This document shows positions 23,708 to 34,600 of a stretch of 64,000 nucleotides of DNA, piece by piece (positions within the stretch are counted from its first letter, which is position 1; each line of letters opens with the position of its first letter). The notes under the pieces were generated by a model that did no database searches, was not told the DNA's origin, and worked only from the letters and a program-made list of their open reading frames with translations. This stretch comes from Pohlia nutans. Taxonomy: Eukaryota > Streptophyta > Bryopsida > Bryales > Mniaceae. The stretch lies in contig CM040086.1 of assembly GCA_022496805.1 (NCBI GenBank), forward strand, positions 3,846,501 through 3,910,500, given 5' to 3'. The position numbers and the translations under genes were made by a program.

Positions 23708-23944
23708 TTAACCCCTAAGCATCCACGGTGACCAGAATGGTCACCATGTTTATTTTAACAATTTTGAGTAGGTATTTGAACTTTCTCTTGTTCGATTTTT
23801 TAAAATTGTTTTAGCAACAAATGGAATGATCTTCACTAGTTCTAGTGATATATAAGTTGGTCCCATCTGAATTATATTTTTCAAAATATGATCAATTGAA
23901 TTTGTCATTTTAAAACTGTGAATCCTTGGTCCTTCAAGAGGTTA
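23708..23944. mobile_element. TTAA-type MITE with GGTGACC palindrome
   Basis: TTAA-CCCCTAAGCATCC is followed by the palindrome GGTGACCAGAATGGTCACC. The body belongs to the 238-bp family (TTTTAGCAAC, AAATGGAATG, TTGGTCCC). The right end is CTTGGTCCTTCAAGAGGTTA. The palindrome differs from other copies although the body is shared. Confidence 0.75.
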
Positions 23945-24432
23945 GGTAGGTTTCATGTACCTCTCAATCCCTCGTTGCACACGGAAATTGGGCTGATTCC
24001 TCATGTTCCTTTTCTTTTCAACTTCACGTTGCTCATTGTGAACGTCAACCGCAGGTGCTGTTTGAAAATCTTCCTGTAAGTTAGCCTGGGGCAGTGTAAC
24101 ACCAGCTTGAATATCCGCTTCCCCCAGTGTCTTCATCTGCTGGTGTAAGCTGAGGTTAGACTCTTTCTCTGGCTCTTGGAATTGTGTCATAATTCCGCAT
24201 ACTTGGTCTTCAAGCGGTGTGATCATTCCACATACTTGGTCTTCAACCATGTTACTGATACGTTGAATCCCACACTTACTATGCTCTTGTAGTGCATGAA
24301 GCCCACCATGCCCTGCTTTGTAATTTTTCACATTTGATCGTTCCAAGTCAGTCAGATTTTGGCAATGTTTGTGCAATTTCTGAGATCCTTCCCTCTTTTG
24401 ACCGTGTTCTTTCGCTGTCTGATGACTCTTCC
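23942..24432 (-). CDS. Unrecognised helical protein, probable last exon
   Basis: A frame of about 160 codons is open from a plausible acceptor (GCTACAG at about 24433) to a stop at 23942. It has no ATG of its own, so it should be an internal or last exon. The sequence is rich in Lys, Glu, Gln and His (KSHQTAKEHGQKREGSQK, then HKHCQNLTDLERS). It contains a short internal duplication (VEDQVCGMI / LEDQVCGIM). It may be the 3' end of the minus-strand gene upstream at 26106-29464, since that gene's apparent last exon also has a possible donor; I could not link the phases. Confidence 0.45.
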
Positions 24433-24484
24433 TGTAGCATTAGGAGAAGAGAAGGTCAAATATAGATTTCGCGTCATGCATTGA

Positions 24485-25318
24485 GTTCCCCGGGAAGTCA
24501 CTCTCAAGAATTTAGATAACTATGAGAGAACAAATATAGGGTGTCTTTTATTCATTTGAGATAAAAATCATAAATTTATAGAAGTAATATAGGGTGTTTT
24601 AACCCCTAAATGACAGAGGGGGTAAGGGCAAAACCTAAATGTGTTATAAAATGTTGCTTCTACAACTTCAATGAAGTTTGGTCCAAAAGAGAAAATGAGA
24701 AGCACAATGTTTAGTAATTATTCGTACGGTCAAACTTTCAAAAAATGTTTTAGATACTCATTAAACGAATTTAGAAGCATTTATCGTTGAATATTCACCA
24801 AACTTACAAATTTTATTTTTAGAATTTGAAATTTGGTATGATTGGTTGAAACTAGACATTCTATTCTAAAGTTCAAAAAAGAAAATTTTTAGATAGAGGG
24901 AACATCATTACTTTCCCGAAATAGTAAGTTTTGTAACACTAGGACAATGTTGAGGTGTTTGTCTTTGAAAATTTCTCCTTGATGGAGTTTAACTCCGATT
25001 GACATGATTCAAATTGGGTTGGAAAGTATACTTGATTTCCTATATGAAAGTATTTTTTATTTTCGAAAAAAAGTTTTTTTTCATCTCGGGCAGCCCGTAA
25101 AAAAAGGGCAGCTACCATAAAATGGTTGATCGGTCACTTAGGGGTTAATACCAATTTGGGAATATTTGGGAATATTCTTATAATATATGTTGAATATACC
25201 CTAAATATACTCTAAATATACTATAAACAGTAGAATATTCAAATTATTCCATTAAATACCCTTTGTACGCTCATATGTACCCAAATTTTACACTAAGTTA
25301 CTTCCCCGAGATTGAGTT
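24485..25318. mobile_element. GGGGAAGTCA-ended MITE interrupted by a TTAA element
   Basis: Same ends and body as 21646-21935 (GAGAACAAATATAGGGTG; CTCATATGTACCC). It is split after AATATAGGGTGTT by the 550-bp element at 24599-25148 and resumes ACCAATTTGGGAATA. Confidence 0.75.
24599..25148. mobile_element. TTAA-type element, ATGAC family, 550 bp
   Basis: TTAA-CCCCTAAATGACAGAGGG at the left and GGTCACTTAGGGG-TTAA at the right. Near the right end lies GCAGCCCG..AAAGGGCAGC. A near-identical 549-bp copy is at 53788-54336. The host repeat without it shows the site before insertion. Confidence 0.85.
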
Positions 25319-25842
25319 TCAAAAGTATCCTGCACATTTAGAAACTAAACATAGATTTCGAACCTTGGTGGTAAACTCAGTGGTGGTATTAATATCTGTC
25401 CAGCCCGCTTCAGTGAATCTGCCATGGATCATCCATTGTGTCAGCTTATCATGTAGAAGTCTGTACAAATTGCCTTGTAAACTTGACCTAGAGCATCTTA
25501 GGCTTCATTTCGTAGTGTGAGAAACTAATACTGTAAATTTGACTTTCAGATTGTGGAATGCTCTTATCAAGAAGCTATCAATGTAGTAGAATTGTCATAT
25601 ACAGTAGCCCCCTTAAATGGCGTACTTTTTACATATGAAGTCAAACCATGATTTTCAAAATGGGATTTGAGGCACAAAAATGATCAGAATCCAAAACCGC
25701 TAAGTGCATTGGGTAGGTATTTGAGTCTGCTATCAAGAAAAGACAAATTTTGGGACATTTTAGAGAAGAATCACGTTTTGCCCAATTTGATAACAAGCCT
25801 ACGAATCACGGAGCAGAAATCGCAAGGTCTGACACTACTGTA
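25319..25842. other. Intergenic, nothing recognised
   Basis: Short ORFs only; no family features. Confidence 0.4.
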
Positions 25843-26093
25843 CTCCCTCCGTCCCAAAATTATTGTCATACAAATTTGTTTGGTATTTCTTTGAGCCAAT
25901 TTCATTGATCATATTGTAAGAAACATGATTAAAAAAGGTTCCAAATTATGTCACTAGAATGATTGAAGAACATTGCATGTGTTCGTTGCAACCTAAATAA
26001 AATTAGCCACAAGGAAGTATTTTTTTGATCTACTTAAAAAAGCACTTTCAAACATGACTTTCAAACATGACAATAATTTTGGGACGGAGGGAG
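25843..26093. mobile_element. Stowaway-like MITE, 251 bp
   Basis: CTCCCTCCGTCCCAAAATTA and its inverse TAATTTTGGGACGGAGGGAG are flanked by TA on both sides. It is highly similar to the copy at 8138 and ends 13 bases from the minus-strand coding exon, so it is probably in its 3' UTR or an intron. Confidence 0.9.
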
Positions 26094-26105
26094 TATCAGC
26101 CGAAG

Positions 26106-29100
26106 TCAAGGTATGAGATTACCATCGTCTTGTTGAGCCATGCATTGGTTTCCTCTGGTCTCCGTTTCCTGTGTCTTCCTTCTCTGGGATTTGTTGCTAG
26201 ACTGTGTAGGAGGGCGCCTGGCATGATACCCCGAGAATATCTTTGAAGGTGACTTCCTCCTGTTGGCCTTGGCTGTGTCCTCCTTCTTGCGCATCAATTC
26301 AATGTCAGATGCGCTGTAAGGACGTCTCAGTGCTGGCCACCACTCAGGTTTCTTCGGTTTCTCGGCCGGGATCTGTTCCCGTTTCACCTTGTTACCCAGG
26401 AGCGTTTTAGGATCATAGACTGAAAACATGCTCAGCTCTTTTGTTGTGTGGAGGGGTTTATCAGTTGGCCACCACTCCACAAGCTTGCGGGTCCTAAATC
26501 CTGGAGCAAGATACTCTGGTTTCGCCTTGCCATGAAGAGATCCAGATGCTGCTACCCTTGCTCTATGAAAATGCTGTTCATAAGGATCCCGCAACTCCGG
26601 GTTCGTAAACCCCGATTCGCGGGTTGCAAAGTTCTCTTCATTTGAACTGTCAAGGACTCCATCGTGTGTGAGCTCTGGTCTTGATGCCACCAATTTTCTG
26701 TTGGAAGAAGGTTTACCAGGTTGGGATGCCCAGGAGTTGGCTGCTACCCTTGCTCTATGAAAATGTTGTTCATAAGGATCCTGCAACTCTGGGTTCTTAA
26801 ACCCCGATTCGTGGGTTACAAAGCTCTCTTCATTTGAATTGTCAAGGACTCCATCGTATGTGAGCTCTGGTCTTGATGCCACCGATTTTCTGTTGGAAGA
26901 AGGTTTACCAGGTTGCGTCTCGACTTCGTCTGAAGATCTCCTTTGCCTTTCTGTCTCTGATGTCTCATAAGTAAGTGATTCTAAGTCACCTGTTTGGGCT
27001 CCAGAATTGGATGTTGTCTCTATTTCTTCAGGGTTCAGCCACTTCTCCCGAAGCTGCTGTTCCTGAAATTATCACCGGCCTCCAAGTTAACAACAGACTT
27101 CGCCACAAACTCTGCTAGTGATTGATTTGATTTGAATTGAAGACGACTTTGCATCCCATCTCATATGCAGGTTGTTGTTTATCAGCAAAGCATCACGAAC
27201 TGAACTGGTGTAGTATCCGCATGAATGCGCTCTTATACGATTATGTATACACACGGGCACATCAGGCATACAAAACTTTCAAGCTTAAGCAGGCTTAGGT
27301 GCGTAAGTAGGCTTACAAATTTTTGAAGAGTAGTGAGATATTGTTCCAGAGGCTCTGCCCAACGTTCAAGAACGTTTATTGTGGTCTCTTCCCGTTGCTT
27401 CTCAATGTCGTCAGGCTCTAAATCATCTGCCCTTGTGGGTTCCCCCCTTGAAGAAGCCTGTGGACCACTCAAATGACGGTTTGAAATATTATGATTGATG
27501 GAACATCAAGAATAGAATCATATCAGACTAAGTAATTATGGAGAGCATGGATCGTCATATTCGTTAAAATGGCAAAGTTTCAAGAAACTAACTTTTCTAG
27601 TCGCCTATTTGGAACCTCAGATCTAGTTTTTAGAGCTTTACACTCAAAACGAATATTACCATGTGGTCTACATTTTTTTTAATTTTTTTAGGGGGGGAAC
27701 GACAATTCTCAAGCTTTTTCAAAAGGAATGCTTCAGTTGGCAGGGAAATGCTTCTGGTTTCATTCACAATTACGCGAGATGACTACGTGAAAGTTACAAT
27801 GGTACTGAAGTTTTGGAGCAACGAATTAATTACCTGTGCCGAATGATCAGTGAGCAGTCTCCCTGCTGCGCTACCAAATTCCCAGCTCTGATTTCGTGCT
27901 TTGTGGTTGAGCTTTGAAGCTTTGGGTAGGATTTTTTGCGTCTGTATCGCAACATCCCTGCACACACCTTCTTCGAAAGGTTCTTACATCAGCTTCGTGA
28001 ATGACACTGTCAATATCTCAAACCACATAATTCTCCGAGGTCAGCAATGCTCCACGGTTATAAAGAAAATGATATCAGGTAGATGATACTAAAACCGTGA
28101 AGGACTTGATCACGTCTATACCAACCTCTGTTACCGACGCCAACACATTCATTCACTTGGTTGGACTTATTAGCAAGTGGTGTAAGCATGACTTGACTAA
28201 ACAGTGTCTATAGCCACCGATCCTTTCAATGGAGATGGGTTGTCTACTGTCACAGTGATCTCCAACTTCCCACTTTTGATGTTGCATAAGAAATTCAACA
28301 CATTTGGCTCCAAAGTGATCTCTCCACAGCTCTATACATCTCCACTCCTAAAGGACCAAGGATTCATGGTTTTAAAATGACAAGTTTAATCAATCATATT
28401 CTGAAAAATATAATTTAGATGGGTACAAATTTTACATCATCGGAATCAGTGAAAACATTGCATGTGTTGATCGAAAAAACAAAGAAATTTGAATAAAAGG
28501 AAGCTTACATAGGACCTATTCAAAACTGCTATAAAAACACGAGGCCCAATTTGGTCTTCTTGGTCCTTTAGGGGTTAAAATCCGCCACCTTGGTATATGA
28601 CCACACCTACATTTCCCCGCTGTCTATTGGAAAAATGTGGGACGTAAGATTGTTATGGTGTCACCTAAGAAAACCTAATGCAGGAAAGATGGAACTCAAC
28701 TCACTCCGTCACCCGCCCATCTCAAATGTGGCTTGCCACATAAAAACACTGGTTATCGCATTATTTTGGAGGTCGTGCCATATTCACACATGTTACGTGC
28801 ATTCCACGTATTAAATCAGTACGAAAACAAAACCTATCAATAACATACCATTTCTGTAACGCTATCAACATTTTGGATATCATATTCGTGCGCTTAAAGT
28901 ACATAAACCATACATAAAACATTGTAACGACACTGTATTTTGCATCAAACGTGTGGTAATACATGCGAATATAACACGAACTTATGAAATAACATAAATC
29001 GTGTTGTATCCGCACGAACCTATGAACCTTGTAAATTAGAGATAGGTATTGTTTTCGCACTGATCGGGGAAGTTGAGAGAAAGAGTGTGCTGTCGATTAC

Positions 29101-29464
29101 CATCTTGTGCGTCCAGTTTGGCACACCCTCCCCTGGGCCGGCTGGAAGAATTCGTGAGCCGGCACGAAGAATGGGATGGCCATGGGGCAGCACGGGAGCT
29201 TGAGGACTCCTCGGTGCTGAATTTCTCATTCTCACGAACTGACTTTGAGGAGAATTGTGTCCATTCTCTGAAGCTGCATGGACTTTCCTCTTCACTCAAA
29301 GAAGTCCTGCGTCGAAGCTGTCTAGGCTGGTGGTGATCAATTGGCTGCGAACAGATTTCCTGATCATCGCATTTGCGCCCTTCCTTCTGATCCTTCTTCT
29401 TCGTCGTCTTCATAGATTTATGCTTTGTAATCGCCTCCAGTAGCAGTTTCTGAAGGTCCATATC
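26106..29464 (-). CDS. Unrecognised multi-exon protein with a 64-residue tandem duplication
   Basis: Supported exons: 26106-27062, 27317-27457, 27834-27941 (all phase 0) and probably 29101-29464 (phase to the next exon not resolved, so an exon may be missing). The exon at 27317 is acidic and helical (EPDDIEKQREETTINVLERW). The large exon carries two copies of a 64-residue unit (QPGKPSSNRK..RPELT.DGVLD, ESGF.NPEL.DPYEQ, HFHRARVAA), two EWWP motifs and a basic tail (KANRRKSPSK). The upstream exon (from an ATG at 29461) is Lys/Ser/Glu rich. No catalytic motif or membrane segment is seen. The apparent stop at 26106 follows a possible donor, so the gene may run on to the exon at 23942. I do not recognise the family. 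Confidence 0.6.
28180..28320 (-). other. Small open frame within the unknown gene's intron
   Basis: About 44 codons (ITLEPNVLNF, LEITVTVDNPSPLKGSVAI) read like a beta-sandwich edge and end in a stop. There is no clear splice frame, so I only flag it as a possible exon fragment. Confidence 0.2.
28343..28578. mobile_element. TTAA-type MITE, inverted orientation
   Basis: Left ACTCCTAAAGGACCAAGG (TTAA and first bases mutated); right GAGGCCCAATTTGG then TTGGTCCTTTAGGGG-TTAA. Typical body. Confidence 0.75.
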
Positions 29465-29880
29465 CTGTTACAACTCGAACTGTTTAGAACGAAAAGCCCA
29501 AATTAGGATTTTCACAAAGTACTTTCTTTTGACTGATTCTGGTGTTATAAAATTTGGCCCGATCTAACACATGGTTTGTCAATCGAATGGGACATTTTTC
29601 AGGCCATGCGTCGTTGTGCTTTAGGAATTAGGGTCTTCATGGAATTATGCTTTGTAATCGCCTCGAGTAGCAGTCCATATCCTGTTGCAACTCGGATTGT
29701 TTAGCCGAAAAGCCCAAATTAGGGTTTTCAGAAAGTTCTGAGTAGGACTTTCTTTTGCCCAATTTTGTTTATTTGTTGACTGATTCTGGTGATATAAAAT
29801 TTGGCCCGATCTACTTCATATTTTGTGACGTTTTCAAACCACGAGTAGTTGGTGCTTCAGGAGTTAGGGTTTGGTACCGA
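29412..29880. repeat. Tandem duplication of about 235 bp (exon edge plus MITE remnant)
   Basis: TATGCTTTGTAATCGCCTC..AGTAGCAG..TCCATATCCTGTT and the following MITE-like stretch (GATATAAAATTTGGCCCGAT) occur at 29419-29640 and again at 29646-29880. The second copy has a 9-12-base deletion just after the acceptor, making a pseudo-exon beside the real one. Confidence 0.7.
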
Positions 29881-30262
29881 CTAACGAGAGATACAAGAGT
29901 GCGAGAAGTACCAATGTCGAGAAAAATTTGAGGAGGTCGCTCAACTCGCTACCACTGGAACGAGCCATATCGTCAATTCCGCGGCAGGAATAAGGTCTCC
30001 TGCTGTTGCTGGCCTTTGCGCCATCCGCAGTATGTTTGTTCTTTTTCTTCTCCTTCTTTCGCAATATGTTTGTTTCCGCAATTATATGTTTGTTTACGCC
30101 AGGCGGAGCCGGCGCCGATGCAGCCAAATCAGGCCTACGCTCCGCCAGCCATTCGAGGCGATCAATATCGCGCCGCGCCAGCATTGCGACCGACGAAAGC
30201 TCCTTGAACCTCTTGTCCATCTCATCGCGCACAACGAACGCTCCTTCCCAATGCCGCTGCAT
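29864..30262 (-). CDS. Small predicted tail-anchored protein (132 aa)
   Basis: An uninterrupted frame runs from an ATG to a stop: helical N-terminus (KRFKELSSVAMLARRDIDRL), a Pro/Ala linker, a Lys-rich stretch, then one hydrophobic segment of about 17-18 residues right before the end (FFSTLVLLALLYLSLV, GTKP). That is the layout of a C-terminally anchored membrane protein. A GT after PAPPG could instead splice into the exon at 29464 in phase 0, making this the first exon of the unknown gene. The family is not recognised. Confidence 0.5.
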   Translation of the reverse strand: MQRHWEGAFVVRDEMDKRFKELSSVAMLARRDIDRLEWLAERRPDLAASAPAPPGVNKHIIAETNILRKKEKKKNKHTADGAKASNSRRPYSCRGIDDMARSSGSELSDLLKFFSTLVLLALLYLSLVGTKP

Positions 30263-30314
30263 TGTATTATAGTCGCGATCGATCGATCAATGCTACTTAC
30301 CTGACATGCTCCAA

Positions 30315-30800
30315 ACAAGTGCAAATTTCATTCACTACAGATCGATTCGAATATGCTACCTCGGACACTAAACATCGTAATGTGACCTCTCGCAATCGTG
30401 GAAATGCAAATTAGGGTTTCATTGATGCACGTTAGGGCTTTGGGTGGAAATGCACATTAGGGTTTCATTGATGCACATTAGGGCTTTGGGTAAACAGTTG
30501 GGAGCTCGAAAACAAGTGCCAATTTCAATCGCTAAAGATCGATTTGAATATGTTACCTCGGACACTAAACATCGTAATGTGACCTCTCGCAATCTTGGAA
30601 ATGCACATTAGGGTTTCATTGATGCACATTAGGGCTTTAGGTAGACAGTTGGGAGCTCGAAAACAAGTGCGAATTTCAATCACTAGAGATCAATTCGAAT
30701 ATGCTACCTCGGACACTAAACATCGTAATGTAACCTCTCGCAAATCGCAATCATGGAAATGCACATTAGGGTTTCATCAATGCACAGTAGGGTTCTAGAT
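30315..30800. repeat. Three-copy direct repeat (about 151-197 bp) upstream of the tail-anchored ORF
   Basis: CTCGGACACTAAACATCGTA recurs at about 30360, 30557 and 30708. Each unit holds GAAATGCACATTAGGGTTTC, TTGATGCACATTAGGGCTTT and AGCTCGAAAACAAGTGC. The first spacing is 46 bases longer because the GAAATGCA..TTAGGGCTTTGGG block is doubled in it. Confidence 0.9.
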
Positions 30801-31660
30801 GGACGGTTGAATGCTCTCTGTTCACCTCAAGTATGAGCTCTTGTGTATAGCCTTAAATGATCCTATTGAAATGCGATCTTTCTACTCAAATTTAAATAAA
30901 TCTAGACCTGAGGTCACATGTCAGTCAAGTAAGCCATTGGGCCATCTGTAGAGACGCCTACCTCTCTAAATTATTCATAGAAAGATGTTCAGAAGCACTG
31001 ACAATCACTAAAAAAAACATCTGAAATCCTCTTCAAAAGGTTCAAAACAGATAAAAATAATTTAAAAACCGACTGAGGAAATAGTCTAGAAATAGTTAAA
31101 TGGACGTCCTCTCGCTCTTGGCTCGTCGGTGAAGATCAACTCCCTCGGCCCACAGCTGAGCTGAACGAATGAGTCGTGCACAAACTTTGCACACACCCTC
31201 ACTGCAACAATCGAAGAGAGAGAGAGAGTTGGGTCAAGAAAAGTTTTTCTTGGGCTCCGGATCTAGCAAGAAAAATCCTAACCCTAACCCTAACCCGACG
31301 GGGTTTGTCGTTCTGAGGCCTGTCACGGAAATTCAAAACTGACGTGAAGTAACTGCATACATATAGATGTGTCCAATTGTACACAAAACCAATGTGAAAC
31401 AGCTTATTATACAGCAAGAGGATGGTGTGCATGTGGTGAAATGGTCAGTTGAAACAACAGTGCGAATGCTTGCAAAAGGTAACCCTCTGGTCTGTATTCA
31501 ACGCTACTATTGGGAAGGAACTTACAATTCTGGCGACTCATTGCCGATGAGTGAGGCTTCACAAAACAAAAAAGAGAAAAACGCATCTAACCTAATCCGT
31601 TACATTTACACCACCTGGGCCGAAAACTCTGTATTTCACAATCAACAACTGAACCTCTTC
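30801..31660. other. Intergenic; short CCCTAA run
   Basis: About three CCCTAA units sit near 31270-31292 inside otherwise unremarkable sequence downstream of the phosphatase gene. No coding features. Confidence 0.5.
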
Positions 31661-34600
31661 TCAAACAGAACCAGCAGCAGGACCACCTGATCCATTCACG
31701 TGCACAACTGCTGCTGCAGAAGGACTAGGACTAGTTACTGCTGCAGCAGCAACTTCACCCTTGCCACTCTTATTGTCACCATCAACACCACCTCTAAGCT
31801 CCACCAAGACGCTTTTGGAAAAGGAACTTTTCGTGGTCCGCCCTGAAGCGTCATCAGGAGCAGGATAGTCTTCTTCAGGGGGCCGCCTCCACAAATAACA
31901 CGCTGCATCCACCCATCTGGGGTGCACCAGGAAAACCCCCTGCTGTTCCTTTGCCCACACTGCTTTGTCTGTCCTTGGATCCAGAGCCACCACATGTGTG
32001 GTGGTGTGGTCACATGAAGTGCTGCATTGCGCACCGAGCTCAGATGGCAACTGCCAGAAAGGATGAATTTCGGGTCCTAATACAATGTTGCAGCCTGCCA
32101 ATAGCTTGGCACGAATTCTCTGAATGACCTGATCATGGAAATTGAACAGCTGTTAACCCCCAAGGACCAAGGATTCATGGTTTAAAATTCACAAACTCAA
32201 TCGATCATATTGTGAAAAATATAATTTAAATGGGACCAAATTTTATGTCAGTGGAATTAGTGAAGAATATTACATATGTTGAATTATAAATAAATAAACT
32301 TGAAGGCCCCTTGGAGGCCTTGCGGTCCTTTGAAAGTTAAAATTGCTGCAAAGAATGAAACATGAGAATCGGATAAATTACAAGGTCATTCATGCAAGGA
32401 GAGAGAGGTACCTGTCGAACATCGGGAGAATCCGACAAGGGCTTTCGCTTCATATTCTGAGACTCACACAACGCAATTGTTAGAAGCGAAAACCAACTTT
32501 CATGTTTCCATTTAAGCGTATTAATCAGTGAAACCTGTGACATAAAGTTCAACCCCAAACAGTGTGAAAAGTTTTGAAACTCTACTCCTGCCATATAGTA
32601 ATTGACTAATCAAAGATACTGCACTCCATGCTGATAATACGACTGACATCTAAAACAGGCAGTTTCGTTGTGTGCGTGCTTCATCTCTTCAAGCAACAAA
32701 ATCTAGCGGTTCTGGAAAATGTAGAAGGGTGGGGCTGCAATAACGAAGGTAATGCAAGTAGAAAACTAGTTGAGGGAAACCATGCTTTTAAACAAAAGCA
32801 TCGAACATCATTCTCAGCAGGAAACGGATCACGGTCCTGATGCAAATAATAGATCCCAACATTTCTACAGACTAGGAGCAATGACAGGAGATTGAGCTGT
32901 TTACCTGACCCACATGTCCATTGAAGTACTCATGATGTATTGAACGTAAAATTCGGAGAGTTGTTGCCAGGCAGCCCTCAGTTTCACTTTCATCTCTATG
33001 TAGTTGTGCCAAAGAAGGCGCCTTCACCCCAAATTGAACACAACTTGATGTGAAGAAGTGGTACCGTTCCATCAAGAGCAAATTGGGCCTATGATTGGGC
33101 CACACCTGTATATCAACACCAACACCGTCTCTTAATCTCAAAGACCAAGAAAGTACTTGACACAATAACTATGAAACAGCAAAAATAAACAGATGCATGA
33201 GGCTCGCTAGGTAATATGCACACACTAGGACGTGATAAGGCGAAAGAATACCCCTTCAGTGTCGTCAAGAATCACTACTGCAGATTCTGCTCCAAGGACG
33301 ACATCCAGATCCTTTGTCAATCGCTTGGTGCTGTCAGTCTGCGAAATAATGCGGTCTCCAAACAATTGACCAGTGGGATCCAGTAGTGATGCCATATTCA
33401 ACGCATATACTCGTTCACCCATGGTGTAAACATACATCTCGTACAATTTGCTAGCCTCCTCCAAAAACTTATGTGCGAAGGGCCTCAGCTTTGTCCACAT
33501 TCCTAACTTACTTAACTGGTGTAGACTGCTCCCTCTTCCTTGCTGCTCACCTGCCCACCAAAGTCCGGTAAGGATTCGTATCAACAATGGCATGGAAAAA
33601 TGAATCAACGTCAAGAGATTTCTGTTTCAGGTGACAGTCGATAATAAATAAACCAAGATGAAGCTGAAGATAAAATTACATACCAACTGTTTTTTCACTG
33701 CTATTCACTGATTTGGGTCCTCCAAGGTAAGTAGTTGACAAGTAAATCCTTTCCTCTGGAGGTACTTCTGAAAACCGAGCAGAGTTGAGCACGGTGTGAT
33801 CAAGGTCAACAACCAGCAATAACTTTTTCTTCCCAGTAACACGCTTCAGCTCAGAATCCCGCACGCGTGTTGCCTCCAGTTCTGAAACCTCTAAGCCCTA
33901 AAATACAACGCAAGGAACCCCACGTTTTCTCAGTACCTACTTACATTAATCACATATCTCTCCACATGAACATCCTAGTCGGATTTAGATTAAGACAAGG
34001 TTTGCATTGCAAGATTTATTTTCAAAATCGAATATTAAAATAAACTAGTGTTTCCACCCACGAGAACACTCGATTGTAATCAGCATCAATTACATTACCT
34101 CATGGATATATCGCAGCCCTACATGAGTCCGGATTGGATCATTTGTTGGTGTTGTGGACTTCCTCTTTCCACATTTAATGCAAATATTCCATATGTACCC
34201 TGGGTGTGGCGGGCAATCTTTACTGGGTCCTGTGTATGCTCAAAATCAACTCATGATTATTAAAAAGGAGGGAAAAAGATTAAGAATAGAAGTTTATACA
34301 TAGTTGCTTGTCCTAATTCCTTTATTACAGCCAACAATCATTACGATTTTCACATAATCCTTCAAATCAAGATGAATCTTACATCCTTCAACCCAATATT
34401 AAAGAAGCTACGACGATCCAAGCCAATTCTGGTCATCAGACCCTCTTATTCTTCAAGCACCTCTATACACTCTATTCTTGAAGTAGCATATCCATGCACA
34501 AAGCAATAAGTATCACCACAAGTGGTATGCTTTCTCAAATGTGAAGAAACAGCAGATGTTGCTTGTAGGCATTACACAACAAGAAATCCCTAACTAAAAA

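Noticed and set aside
31268..31292. (CCCTAA)3 run as a telomere or chromosome end
   Set aside because: Only about three units, internal, with genes on both sides.
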